Of a stretch of 64,000 nt of DNA, positions 25,191-37,480 are shown in pieces; within the stretch, counting starts at the first letter, position 1; each line of letters starts with the position of its first letter. Source of the stretch: Sequoia sempervirens (lineage: Eukaryota; Streptophyta; Pinopsida; Cupressales; Cupressaceae); NCBI GenBank assembly GCA_007258455.2, contig VDFB02047230.1, forward strand, positions 160,588,635 through 160,652,634, given 5' to 3'. The translations under genes and the position numbers were made by a program. A model generated the notes under the pieces. It saw only the letters and a program-made list of their open reading frames with translations. It was not told the DNA's origin and searched no databases.

Positions 25191-25849
25191 CTTTTTTTAG
25201 ATGGTAAAATTTTAGTTTTTAGCACTCCTTTTGATTGTTTTAAGGGTTTTTAACCCCCTAACTTAGACACATAGTTTAACTAGGGGTGTCAATTAATCTT
25301 GTCTGTCGTGTTTGTTGGTAAGCTATTTGATGTATCCAATCCCCTTGCGCCATTCGACAATCCTGGATGACAAGGAATCATAGCTTACCAAGTCTTTTGA
25401 GTCATCATCTTTTACTTTTCTTAGTGGGAATTGCTTTGGGATTTCATCACCCCAAGGGATGATTCCAACCATGTGTACCGGTGGGGTATATAAAAGAGGG
25501 AGAGCGAAAGCTGTACCTCAATCCAACCACGTAATTGGCAAAGCGTTGGGATGACATGAAGAGTTGGTCTGAGCCTTTAGTATCTTGCTAAGTTTCTTGA
25601 CTCACGCTTGTAATGGGTTGGTGTTCATGGTTTGGGCCTCACGTACTTGGTGTATATCAAGGACTCCCTAGTAAACATGTTCATCCTAGAATAAAAGACT
25701 TTGTCGGCCATGCCCTCTCTACTAGACTTAGGTTTGTGTTGTCTGAATTGTCTGATTAATTGACTTAGCCATATCCTTTTGATTGATGTTTGCTATGTTT
25801 TGGTTCCTTTTCCTTAGTCATCTTGTCAAAAGTCAAGTTTAAACCTATC
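25191..25849. other. Leader between minisatellite blocks, with a strong TATA motif
   Basis: Unique, more GC-balanced sequence. It contains TATATAAAA at 25487-25495, preceded by GTGGGG and followed by a purine-rich stretch. No open frame follows directly. It could be an internal promoter or a remnant of another element; I see no boundary to decide. Confidence 0.4.
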
Positions 25850-26650
25850 TAGGGGCAAACCTGACCCACCCAGGGGTGAACTTGACCTTGAACCAGCCTC
25901 TTTTAGCCAACTTTGACCAACTTTTTCTCCATAGGAAAACTTTCCTTCTAGACAGGCAAACTTTCCCTTTAGACAAGTGAATCTTCCCTCCATACAGGTG
26001 AATTTGACCTTTGGATAGGTGAATTTGACCTCTGGACGGACAATTTTTCTCTTAAATAGGTGAATTTGACCTCTGGACAGGTGAATTTGACCTCTGGACA
26101 GGCGAATTTGACCTCTAGACAGGCGAATTTTCCCTCATACAGGTGAATTTGACCTCTAGACAGGTGAATTTGACCTCCAGATAGGTGAACCTGACCTTTG
26201 GATAGATGAATTTTCCCTCAAACAAGTGAATTTGACCTCTAGACAGGCAAATTTGACCTCTGGACAGGCGAACTTAACCATCTAGGGGTGAACTTGACCT
26301 TTGAACTAGCCCTTTTGAACCTGTGTTAGTCATTTTGACCACCTTTTTCTCCATAGGTGAACTTTCCCTCCAGATAGGCGAACTTGACCTCTGGATAGGA
26401 GAGCTTGACCTCTAGACATGTGAACTTGCCCTCCAGACAGGTGAACTTGCCCTTTGGATAGGTGAACTTGACCTCTGGAAAAATGAACTTTCCCTCTAGA
26501 TAAGCGAACTTTCCCTCTAGACAGACAAAATTTCCCTTCTAACATGCAAACCTGACCTCTGGATAGGTGAACCTAACCTTTGGATAGGTGAACCTAACCT
26601 TTGGATAGGTGAACCTGACCTTTGGATAGGAAAACTTGACCTTTGAATAG
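25850..26650. repeat. About 21-bp minisatellite, block 2
   Basis: Some 35 degenerate copies of CTCTGGACAGGTGAATTTGAC-like units lie here. The minus frame at 26330-26545 reads through as a heptad GQVHLSR-type repeat. The unit is the same as in block 1, so one array was probably split by the 660 bp between them. Confidence 0.85.
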
Positions 26651-27449
26651 TCAGTTTCATTATTTCATCCCTCGCCCAGTCATTCCGAGCACCTATTTTC
26701 TCGTCATCAACACTATTTTGTAAGTCATCGTTTCATCACCAAAATCACATAAGTGCTACTTAGAACATCATTGGAGTCCGTATCTAGCATTAGATCGTCC
26801 ATCCCAATCACCTAGACTTCATTTCAAGAATTTTGATTTTTGTGCCGAAACTTCCAGAGGCCATAGCTTTTGACTCGGGTGTCCGTTTGAGCTGAAACTT
26901 TATAGGTGGTTGCATTATGAGGTGGCATGTGGATCATTTTCAGGGCCTCAAACTTTCATCTTGACCCTCAAAATCACAATTTAGTGTTTTTTTTTAGTTT
27001 TTGAAAAATCATTTTTGTCAATAATTCAAAATGCATGTCTGAAATTTGGGATGTTAGTTGGCAATACATCCTATCTTAGTTTTGGGTATTTTTTTGGGAA
27101 AAAACTGAACTCTCAAATGTATGACTATGAAGTTTCCTAAAATGGCAAAATTTGACAATTTTTAAAAATTGCCAAATCTAGAAAAATCTGATTGTCAACA
27201 CCTTGCGTCCCTTAAACTCCAAAAATTGGTGTAGAATCAATCCCATAACATCCTCCAATAATTCTAAGCTTCAATCCAAATATAATAAGAGCTTTAATCT
27301 AAACCCTAATCCGAGCTTAACCAAAACCCTAAGCTGAGCTTTAGTCCATCTACAGTCAAGATCTTTGGATATCGAAACAAATCTTAAGATTCCTCCCTCC
27401 ATTTTCTTCAATTTTTTCCTATTCATCCTTTCATCCATTCAACAAGTCA
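26651..27449. other. Leader sequence without a gene
   Basis: Mixed sequence with no long open frame. It includes AAACCCTAA-type motifs near 27300-27340 that occur by composition and do not form a telomeric array. Confidence 0.4.
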
Positions 27450-28540
27450 ACCTCCTAATCCAAGCATTCGTTCATTCATTCTGATCAATCGTTTACTCGT
27501 TTCAACCTTTCATCCATCCATTTTGAACATTCGTTCCCTCTTTTTTGATCATTAGTTTACTCATTCCGATTAAAAATTAATCCACTTCACACCTTCATCT
27601 ATCATCTCAAACTCTCGTGTAGCCATTCTGATCACTCGTTTACTTGTTCTGAGTAAACATTCATCCATTTCACACCTCCTTTCATCATTTCAAATCCTCG
27701 TTTTATCGTTTCAATCACTCGTTTACTCGTTCTAAGTAAATGTTCAACCATTTCAAATCTCCTTTCATCATTTTGAATTCTCGTTCTATTGTTCCAATCA
27801 CTCATTTACTTGTTTTGAGTAAACATTCATCCACTTCACACCTTCATCTATTATCCTGAACTCTCGTTTAGCCATTCTAATCATCCGTTCACTTGTTTTG
27901 AGTAAACGTCCATCCATTTTGAACCTTCTATCATTTTGAGCTCTTGTTCACCTATTTTGATCAATTATCTACTCATTCTGAGTAATCTATCATTCATTTC
28001 AAGCTTTCGTATTCTTGTTCCAAGAATCATTCATATGTTCCTAGTAGTCGTTTACTCATTTTGAGTAATTGTTCATCCCTCTTGATCATTTTTTTACTCA
28101 TTCCAAGTAATCTTCTACTCATTTTGACCTTTCATTCATCATTTCAAATTTTCATTCTGTCATTTTGATCATTCATTTACTCATTCTGAGTAAATGTTCA
28201 TCCATTTCAAACCTCCTCTCATCATTTTGAATTTTCATTCTGCCATTCCGATCATCTGTTTACTCATTCTAAGTAAATTTTCATCTATTTCAAACCTCCT
28301 TTCATCATTTCAAACTCTTTTTCTGTCATTTCGATCATTCGTTTACTCGTTCTGAGTAAACGTTCATCCATTTCAAACCTCCTTTCATCATTTCAAACTA
28401 TTGTTTTGTCATTTCGATCATCCATTTACTCGTTCCAACTAAACATCCATCCATTTCAAACCTCCTTTAATCATTTTGAACTCTCGTTCAACAATCCTGG
28501 TCAATCATTTACTCATTTTGAGTATTCGTTCATCCATTTC
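27450..28540. repeat. 83-bp minisatellite carrying a hairpin in each unit
   Basis: Units repeat with an 83-base period where I measured them (for example 28248, 28331, 28414). Each has a CATTTCAAACCTCCTTTCATC block and a palindrome with arms GTTTACTC and GAGTAAAC around a 5-base loop. About a dozen units are present, diverging toward the edges. Confidence 0.85.
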
Positions 28541-29075
28541 TCTGATCAAATCATCATTTTCCCCATTCAAATCCCCTGAAATTTGTCTCGGGTTATTATC
28601 CAAATTGACCTAAGTGTCTGATTTGATCATCATCATCAACATCTTCTTAGGATTATCATCCATCCTAAGTAAAATCATTATTGTCGGCCCAATCAATCCA
28701 TTTTCAATCTCATAGTGGATTCAGTATCGCAATCATCCTTTTATCCTTTAATCCGATCAATCGATATCCTAAGTCACCTAGGGTAATCTCTGAATGGGGT
28801 TTAGAATCCCTTCCATCATCCTATCCAATCCATCATTTGATCTTACCAATCATCGATCAATCTTATCCAATCCAATCCAATCCAATCGCATCCTTATTCA
28901 ATCACCTTTGACCCAATCAATCTACTTACATCTCAAAGAAGATTCAATGTCGATCGTAAGAATCAATCCCATCATATCATCCAATCCTGATCTAAGCTTA
29001 CCCTAAATCCTGATTTGAGATTTAGTCCATTCCCATCCAAAGTCTTTAAACCATCCTCTTTATCCTTTCATCATC

Positions 29076-30893
29076 ATGAATCCTTATCCTCCACCAACAG
29101 TAGTCAGGGGAAACCCTAATTACATCGACAACGATAACGAAAGTCTTGTCGATCAAGAAGAATATGACATAGATCCCCTTGACACTATCCTTTCTAGTAA
29201 GATTTCTCCACCCACTTTCCCAAATCCAAGCACTCCTTTGAGTTATCCCATTATGTCTTCATCCATGCCTAATCATGCTCCTTATACTACCTTTGACAAG
29301 GGATATCCATCATATCCTTCATCTATATTATCCTCTTATCCAACATCTGCATCCTCTTATCCTAGTCCACCATCACAATACCCCTATCCTAATCCCCCAT
29401 CCACATCCTCCTATCTTAATCCTTCATCTGCATATACCCCCTACCCTAATCTTCCCTACCAATCTCCTCACCCTAATCCTACATTCACACCTTCCTATCC
29501 TAGTCCAATACACCCATCAACTTACCCTAATCTGACATCCACATTTCCCTATCTCAATTCACCACCTCAATCTTCCCATCCTTATCCACCATCCCAAAAC
29601 CCTTACTACAACCCACCACCCGCATCCTCATGTCCTATTTCACCATCCTAATACCCCTATCTTAACCCTTAATCTAATCTTAATCTCCCATATATTCCCA
29701 CTCTTGCATCCAATCCCATTCCCCCATCTAATCCTAGTCCACCAATCCCTAGTCCTAATCCCTTACCAATCCCTAATCCTTCATACACTCCTACCTCACC
29801 ATCCAAACCTAGAGTATGCAAGTTTCTCACTCCAAAATTTCTCCAAGGACTTATAACAAAGAATACATCTCCCACTCCACACCTTGAAGTTGTGGAATCA
29901 TGCCATCCAAACCCATCATCCACGATCATTAGTGATGAGACCCTTCTCCACCCAACACCTATCATTGATGATACCACCCCTCGCACCACTCACACTATCA
30001 AAACCATCACACCCTTTGAATCCATTGAGCCCCCATCTCCTATCATCACATCTATCAAATCCATTGAACACCCTCTTCCTACTCTGAGAGCTATCGAACC
30101 CATCAATGAAACATAAGTCCATGCCACTCTTCCCACAGCTAGCGATGACACACAAGTCCCATCCATTCCTTCCACTCCTAGTATTATCAAAATCCATTCC
30201 CTTGAGCTTCGTGAATCCTCCATCCCTCCATCTTCCCCACTTGAAGAGTCCCGCCAAGACTCCATTGTCATGCCTCTCACACATGATGAGTCATGCCAAG
30301 ATCCTGATCTAAAGCATGCCAACATATCCCCTTCTCCAGATCAAGATCCTACCATCCCATGTAGTCCACCTCAAGATCATAGTTCCCCATCCATTCCATC
30401 CCATTATCCTCTTATCATTCAATATTTTGATGCTCCACCTCCACATCCATCGCATGAGCCCGCTACCACAAATCTAGATCTTGTCATATCCCCTAATCCC
30501 TCTCCCGATACCACCCAGTCAAATGATGCTATCCCATCATCGCCTAAAACTACTATCCCCACACCACTTGCATATCCCCTTGGTACTCTCACATTCTTCC
30601 ATGGTGGCCTCCTCGCAAAAGAAAAACACAGTATATATACCACCCATCATCCTCTGCCTAATGATGGACTTGCATCATGTTTTCAAAATAACAAAAATCC
30701 TATCATGGATTGCATGCTCAAGAAAATGAACTATCAAGGAAAAGGTCTAGGCCTTCATGAGCAAGGTATTTTAGAGCCCATCCAGGTCAAAGAACAAATC
30801 TATATACAAGGTCTTGGACCTATTTACCAAGACTCACAATTTAAAGATGTTGGTACAAACTCTAGAAATCCTCAACAAGCCTCTTCCAAATGA
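29076..30893 (+). pseudogene. Pro/Ser/Tyr-rich ORF with a G-patch motif
   Basis: One frame (about 605 codons) runs from an ATG at 29076 to 30893, broken only by stops near 29650, 29670 and 30115. Residues 1-190 are low-complexity YPxP/PSSY repeats and the middle is Thr/Pro/Ile-rich. Near the C-terminus (30714-30790) is MLKKMNYQGKGLGLHEQG, a good G-patch signature (hydrophobic-Lys-Met-x-Tyr, then GKGLG and QG). G-patch segments are known in some plant gypsy polyproteins and retroviral proteases, where they bind RNA or activate helicases. No zinc knuckle, protease or pol follows. It is probably a remnant gag-linker retained by a non-autonomous element. Confidence 0.6.
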
Positions 30894-30978
30894 AATATAG
30901 GCTCTTCCCATTTCTCCACTAGATCATATGCTTCCATCCCTCCTCCTGTATCATATCACCTGAAAACAACCATCCATT

Positions 30979-31713
30979 TTGGGTCCTTACAACCCTCCAT
31001 CCACCATCTCTGATCCTTCATCTACTCCATCCATCTTGGGTTCTTATGTCTCTCCACCCACTCCGTCTGCTTTGGGTCCATATATCCCAAAATCACTTCC
31101 TCCATCTCATCCTTTCATCCATCCAACACCTATCCATGTCATCCATCATAAACATCCCTCTCGCATGTTCCCTAATCAGGATCAACAAAGGAACATACCT
31201 ACACATTCTCCATCTAAACATAATCCTCATAATTCTATCTCCATCACTCCAAATCATCCATCTCCTCACACCCATCCCATTGCTAGTAAAAGCACTTTGG
31301 ATGCCAAAGAAAAAATTCCTAAATCTAAAGATCCACATGAACCTCAAGCTCCTCATGTCCCCTATAAAAGACATGGTGAAGAGAAGAAAAATATAAATCC
31401 AAATCAAATCCGTAGGCCACAGAGGCCCACCAAAGCAAAGATCAAAACAATGTGGATCCCAAAGAAAAAAGATACAATGCCATCAAATGAAAAATCTATA
31501 ACAGCATCCAAATTTGCTCATCCAAAAGCTAATAATTTTCATCCACCCTCTCCTAAATCTATTTTGGGTCCCTATGTCTCGAAATTCACTATTCCATCTC
31601 CTCCATTATCCCCACATTCTCCATCCATTTATCCTCCTATCATTTCACATACATCACCATATGTGCCAATGTTGGTACCGAACTCACCACTGCATCACAC
31701 ATCCACCCTATAA
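30979..31713 (+). pseudogene. Pro/His/Ser-rich ORF, unrecognised
   Basis: A 244-codon open frame without an ATG at its start, in a different frame from the G-patch ORF 86 bases upstream. It is Pro/Ser/His-rich with a basic centre (RRPQRPTKAKIKTMWIPKKK). The basic tract followed by Trp-x-Pro-Lys resembles the link between gag and protease in plant gypsy elements, but this is a weak similarity. It probably continued the upstream protein before a frameshift. Confidence 0.4.
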
Positions 31714-31970
31714 TTCTATCCATACACTTTCCAACATCCCACCCATTATCCCATGTATCTCTCCTCTCAAATCCACCTAATTCATCCTCTTGCATAATTT
31801 GTTTATCCTAATAAGGTTGTACCAACACCCAACAGTCATTTCACACATGGGCTCTTAATGCCTCATATAGAACTTGATGCTTGAGTCCTTCATCCATATC
31901 CTTTTTTCATATCTTCTAAATCCACTTATTCACTTCCCTATCCTTACCCATCTCCTTCTGCATGCTATCC

Positions 31971-32040
31971 AAAAATTCAAAAAATCCAAAAAAGTCAAAA
32001 AATCCAAAAAGTCAAAAAATCCAAAAAGTCAAAAAAATAA
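31971..32040. repeat. AAAAAATCCAAAAAGTC micro-repeat
   Basis: Four or five near-perfect copies of a 17-base A-rich unit. Confidence 0.85.
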
Positions 32041-34755
32041 AGAGTAAAGAGAAATAATTCATCCAATGGTGAAAACTTGGAAAAAAATCACCTTGGATAA
32101 GTACCATGATGAAAACGTGGAAAATAGGTGTCATGCATAAAGCCCCATCTACACTTGGGGGAAGCTTCCTAATATGCATTTCCCTCCATCCTGCTATGCT
32201 TCCAACTGTGCACCCATCTTCTTGCTATACATCATTTTCATTCATCCTACATATCTTACACATCCTACATGGAATATCTCATTTATCCCAATCCTTCCAT
32301 CCTCCTTGTGATCTTGATAATGATAGGGGTACACATATAAATGTTCTTTGGACACCTCTTAACATACATTCCCCTCGTTCACACACTATCCTTATCCTCA
32401 TTCACACTCATCTACCTTACTTATCCACCCATCATGGTACCTTCAATCTCCCTTCCTTATCCATGTATCTTATCTTCATCCATCTCACTCCTTTATTTTC
32501 CTATCCTTCTCTATTGCATCCTTCGTGCCCCCTCGTACATGATATATCTAGAGTGGGGGCATCTATCTTCCTTGGTGATATAGTCCTTGGACACATCATT
32601 CATTCCATCTGAGCAATCCCTTTCATTTCCCTATCCTCATCTCCTTATTATTATATCCATCTCCCCATCCTTATCTTTTATCCCTCCAAACAATCCTTAT
32701 ATCCATCTCCCCATCCTTATATTTTATCCCTCCAAACAATCCTTATTTCCATCTTCCCATCCCTATCTTCCTATCCTTCCATCATAGCATCCCTTTTCAT
32801 CTATCCATCTGGTCACCTTTTCCTCCTCCAAATCCTTATCTTCCTATCCATCAATCCAACCAATCATTTTCATCTCACAATCCTCATCTCCTTCTCCTCA
32901 TCCCATCTTATAATCCCTTGTCCTTGGTCTCTAGCTATAGGCTCCTCCCCACACAATCCAATTCCATCTACCTCATCATCATTTTAGATTCTTTTGCACA
33001 TCTTTTCAATCTCCTCTCCTTTTTCATCCCTCATCTCTCCATCTTGTCATCCTCCCACTTCATCTTTGTTGATTTGAATAACTGTCCCATCCTTGAGCTT
33101 TGTGTAGTCACCATCTTCCGATCTTATCCAACAAGTCTATCCTATCCCATCATGTCAATTCCATCATCTTATCCCCTTATCTAGGGTTATCTCATCATCT
33201 TTTATCCATCATTTTTCATTGGATTTTTGTCGAACTACCTTGCCCTTGCGCTTTCACGTAGGCAAGTTGATCATTTGATCCACCCCCTATGGATCCTTTA
33301 TCATCTATCATCTATCTTTTTCTTTGTCTATCCTGTCATCCATTGAGGTCTCCATCATGGTCTATCGTGAACCTTTTATCGAACTACGAGGGCTCTATGC
33401 TTCCACATAGGAAAGGATAATATTTGATTGGCCCTCGAGCCCCTAAGTATTTAGGGTGTGTCAATCTTGTGTCATGTCCCTTGTGTCGTGTCATTGAGCT
33501 ATGCCCTTATCTAGCTGGTTCTTAACAAACAAGATCCACTTCTATCATCAAATCCAATTGGTTATGAATATCCTATGTCATATCAATCTTTCCGTTTAGT
33601 ATCCATCATTGGTCTCAACAAGATGCATCCTTCCTAATAGACCTCATCAATCCCATCCATCCCCTTGATCCTATGGAAAATGATGTTTGAGATTGATTGC
33701 AATCTTTTGATGCTTTTGGCTTTTGTTTATCATTTGAGCTCCTTATCATGACTTGTCATTGTCACCTTGATCCATAATATCATGGTGTCCTTTGACTAGT
33801 TAACATAGGGGCGTATCTCGATCTTTTCTTTGTTGTTGTCTTCTCGGTTGTCCTAGGTAGAACCCACCAAGATCCCTGAGGTCTTGTGTTATTTTGGGGC
33901 ATCCTTGTGTGCTTGTGGTTATCCCAATACCTGGACCGACCAAGGTCATCGTGATTTTGGGGTGTTGGGATAGTCTTCTTATTTGTTGTGTTTGTTTCAT
34001 GCATTAGACACTAATCTTCCTTGGTCCTTTATACCTTGGTGTATCGTGTCTTCTGCTATAGCAAAAATCAGTGCTCCTAATGATGGAAAATTACATTTGG
34101 ATTGCATTTCATCTCCATGCAAATCATCTAATCAAATCCTCAATCTTGTCCCTAGTCTTGTTAGAAGCCTTAACCCCATCATCATCACCATCATCCATCT
34201 ATATCCTTCCCTACCCTTTGGTGTTGTTTTGGGATGTATCCTTCCCTCATCAACAACACTTTCATCATCATCATCGGGAAGTATTCTTCCCTATCCTTTA
34301 GTGGTGTTTTGGGATGTATCCTTCCCTCATCAATACCACTCATTGGAGTGTATCCTTCCCTATCCTCATGTTGTTTTGGGACCTATCATTCCCGCATCGA
34401 CAACACTCCATCCATCATCAACCCCTTTTGGCTTGTACCTTGACTAGGGCAACATCACCTTGAATTCATTTGTGCTTCATCCATCTCCTACCTCTTATCA
34501 TTCCACTCTTTTGTATCATCTTCTTCATATCCCCTTGCATCATCTCATCCATTTCAAGAGCACACCCATGTTCTCTTGAACCCGCATGTCCTCTTGAGGG
34601 GGCATCCTTAATCCCTAACTTTCATCTTCACCCCCATCATCTTACTTCCTAGTCAATTCTTTGATGACTGGGGCATCTTTCCCAATCTAACCATCTTCTT
34701 CTAGGTTCTATGTTTTAATACTGTTTGAAATGATGCTACTTCATAACACCATCTC
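32041..34755 (+). other. C/T-rich 3' region of the 12.7 kb element, no gene
   Basis: The strand is dominated by CATCC/TATCC-type pyrimidine runs, so many frames stay open by composition; I call none of them. Two copies of a TCGAACTAC...ACGTAGG-like motif lie at about 33228 and 33378, similar to sequences seen upstream of the polypurine tract in many plant gypsy elements (from memory). Near-tandem units of about 70 bases (GTATCCTTCCCTCATCAA) occupy 34205-34400. Confidence 0.5.
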
Positions 34756-34768
34756 AAAGAGGGGAAAA
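34756..34768 (+). other. Polypurine tract of the 12.7 kb element
   Basis: AAAGAGGGGAAAA lies directly before the 3' LTR start (TGAAGACACC), the expected position for plus-strand priming. Confidence 0.85.
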
Positions 34769-34769
34769 A

Positions 34770-36072
34770 TGAAGACACCTAAATTTGGACACTTAATTTA
34801 TCCAAATTTATTCCCTTTCATCTAAGCATCCCTTTATTTGCATTAATTAAGTAATATCGCTATTATTTAATTAATATCCTTAATTCTACCAAATCCCTAA
34901 GGTATTTAATTATACCTTATTTCTTTAATCCTTATTTTTCATCAAATGAATTAAATAAATATGACATTTATTTAATTCCTCGTGTCACATCTCTTTTTTA
35001 ATTTTAATTATTATCTTAATCTCATCATTAGGGATGTGCATATGCCTAATCCTTGATTAGGATATGTCACATCCTCCAACTTTTACAAGTTGGTCTCTAA
35101 TCTCTCTTAGCTACCTAACCCTCCTTTAATCCTTTATTAACTAGCCTAATCAACCTCTCAAGGAATATTAAATTCCTTTTACTCTTGCCCATGTTATCTT
35201 TGACTTGTCACATCAAGTCACATGTGAAATCTAACCCTCTTCTAATATGTCATTAATTTGTCTAATCAAGTACTTGTACAACCTTAATCACTTAATTAGG
35301 TCTCCATGTCATTTATGGAATGTGTCCTAATTCAACTTCATTAAAGACTTTATCTTTTTGGAGAAGGCACTCCATTCCCCACTGTGAATTTTTAATTCAC
35401 ATTTAATCCCCCAATGCATTTCAAGGAATTTTAAATTCCAAGTCTCCCATTCCCATGTGGATATTTGAGGAATTTTTAATTCCTCACATGGGGACAAGGA
35501 CCTCCTTTATGAGGAGATCTTGTCCAATCCCAAGGTACTATGTAGTACCTCCATGCCATGTACCCTATTTCCACCTCATATGCACATCATCTTTTTGAAG
35601 CCACTTCACATGCCACATGTCAAAATGTGAGGGCTTGTGAGTTCTCAATTCACCTTAGCCCTACATCTTGATCTTGGTGGCTCAATTTTAACCGTCTATT
35701 TCCCTAGAGAATCCAATTTTTTTTATAAATACCCCCTCTTTTCTCTCATTTTGAGAGAGATCATTCATACTAGCCAAACTCTTGCAAAAATTTTCCTTGA
35801 ACCATACTTAGCCAAATTTGCATTCTTGCATCCATTTCCACTTATTTTTCCATCCTCATCTCATCTCATAGCTTGCATCTTGCCATCCAATGAACATACA
35901 AACATCAAAGATTGAAGGGCCAACCAATGGACAACTCAACAAGGTGAAATATTTTATTTTACTTAGTTAAGTTAATCCTTAGGATAATCTTGAGGTGTAG
36001 GGTGTTTTTAGTTGTTATTTTCACTCTTTTGTTTGTTCTTCATTTTCTAGCAAGTAAATTTGCCTTATCACA
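34770..36072 (+). repeat. 3' LTR of the 12.7 kb element
   Basis: It starts TGAAGACACC and ends ATCACA, aligned throughout with 23407-24754. The TATA box is at 35724-35731. The 93-codon frame here and its longer partner in the 5' LTR overlap the promoter and are not called. Confidence 0.88.
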
Positions 36073-36077
36073 TTAAC
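36073..36077. repeat. Target-site duplication TTAAC, right copy
   Basis: Exact copy of 23402-23406; Athila-like coding sequence resumes directly after it. Confidence 0.85.
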
Positions 36078-37020
36078 AACAATATGAGTCAAGAGCAACA
36101 GTTGTACCTGAAAAACCGTTTAAAGACCCATCAACAAGCATTTGCATGGGATTACCATGACATGTAAGGATTGGATCCCAAGCTTTATACTCATGATATA
36201 TATCAGAGATGAATGCACACTAGTAAGGAAGCCATAAGGGAGAATCAATCCTACATTGAGGGAGATTGTAAAAGGGGAACTCTAGAAATTATTGGATATA
36301 AGATTTATCTACCCTAATTTAGACAACCAATGGTTGTCCCCATTGGTAATTGTGCCTAAAAAGGGAGGTAAATGGAGAGTTTGTGTTGACTATAGAGAAC
36401 TCAACTTTGACACCAAAAAGGATCATTTTCCCCTTCCTTTCATAGATCAAGTACTAGACTCACTTGCAGGTAAGCAATATTTTTCCTTCCTATATGGATT
36501 TAGTGGTTATAATCAGATATAGATTGCACCTGAGGATCAAGAGAAAATGACCTTTACCTATCCATGGAGGACTTATGTCTACTTAGCACTCACATTTGGT
36601 TTATGTAATGCACCTACAACCTTTCAAAGAGTAGCCATTAGTATATTTTCAAATATCTCACATGATTGTATGAAAATCTACATGGATGATTTTACTACAT
36701 ATGATGTTGATTTTGTAGAAGCATTAGAAAATATAAGAAAAGTTTTGCAGAGATGTGAAGACCATAATCTATCCTTGAACGGTGAGAAATGCTTCATGAT
36801 GATGTAGGAAGGAGTATTCCTTGGTCACTACATCTCTTAGAAAGGAATTCAAGTGGACCCAACCATGATTGACGTGATTACCAATCTTCCTATTCCTACC
36901 AAGCAAAAATATGTTAAAATTTTTTTGGGACATGCAAGATACTATAGGCACTTCATCAGAGATTTCAGTAAAATGGTAGCACCACTGTAGAATCTTCTAA
37001 CTAAATATGTCGAGTTCTAA
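36078..37020 (+). pseudogene. Athila-like reverse transcriptase
   Basis: It copies the element's RNA into DNA. The frame resumes with AFAWDYHDM, then PLVIVPKKGGKWRVCVDYR, LPFIDQVLDSLAG, the FGLCNAPTTFQR block and the catalytic YMDD (near 36680), then GHYIS. Motif order and spacing match Ty3/gypsy reverse transcriptases; the PKKGG...CVDYR wording and the protease upstream suggest the Athila lineage. All blocks lie in one frame; damage is by stop codons (for example at 36289, 36520 and 36806), several of them at positions where relatives have Gln. Confidence 0.85.
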
Positions 37021-37480
37021 TGGATAGAGGAGTGTGACAAAGCATTCTCTAATTTGAAAGTATCTTTAACCCATGCTCTTGTACTCAAAATCCCTAATTG
37101 GGAATTCCCTTTTCATATTCTCACAAATGCATCTGATTATTCTATAGGAGTTGGCTTGGGACAAAAAGAAGGAGCAATTGAGAATGCAATCTACTTTATT
37201 AGCAAGAACCTACAAGGAACTAAATTTAATTACACAATGATAGAGAAGGAGATGTTGATAGTCATCTATGCCCTTAACAAGTTCAAACATTACATAACAT
37301 GATATCAGATCTTTGTCCATATAGATCATGCAATCATAAGATACCTCATGAATAATCCCTTGATTTTAGGAAGGCTAGCAAGGTGGTTGTTGTTGATGTA
37401 GGAATTTGACATCACCATTGTTGAAAAACTAGGAAAGGCAAATGTTATAACAAAATTTCTCTCCAGCTTGACTACATCAG
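37021..37480 (+). pseudogene. Athila-like RNase H
   Basis: It would degrade the RNA strand of the RNA-DNA hybrid. Visible blocks are AFSNLK, FPFHILTNASDYSIG (37110), YFISKNLQG, EKEMLIVIYALNKF and the HxDHAIIRYL block. In Ty3/gypsy RNase H the first block normally reads TDAS; here the Asp is Asn, so a catalytic acid is lost. It continues from the reverse transcriptase in the same frame with stops at about 37300 and 37398. Confidence 0.8.

Larger units (their letters stand above)
23407..36072 (+). mobile_element. 12.7 kb non-autonomous LTR retrotransposon nested in the Athila-like element
   Basis: It is bounded by two similar LTRs (1,348 and 1,303 bp), a primer-like site, a polypurine tract and an exact TTAAC duplication. 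The 10 kb internal region has no reverse transcriptase, RNase H or integrase that I can find. It holds minisatellites, a Pro/Ser/Tyr-rich ORF with a G-patch motif and a second Pro-rich ORF, followed by C/T-rich sequence. This is the layout of a large retrotransposon derivative mobilised by other elements. Direction is plus from primer site, polypurine tract and TATA boxes. Confidence 0.85.

Noticed and set aside
24830..26650. CRISPR-like regular repeats
   Set aside because: The units are degenerate, contiguous and lack unique spacers; this is a eukaryotic retroelement leader.
27290..27345. Telomere-like AAACCCTAA words
   Set aside because: Only a few scattered copies with unrelated spacing; not an array.
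32106..34652. Ser/Pro/Leu/Ile-rich plus-strand ORFs
   Set aside because: They arise from CATCC/TATCC pyrimidine runs that avoid stops; no start context, domain or frame continuity is seen.
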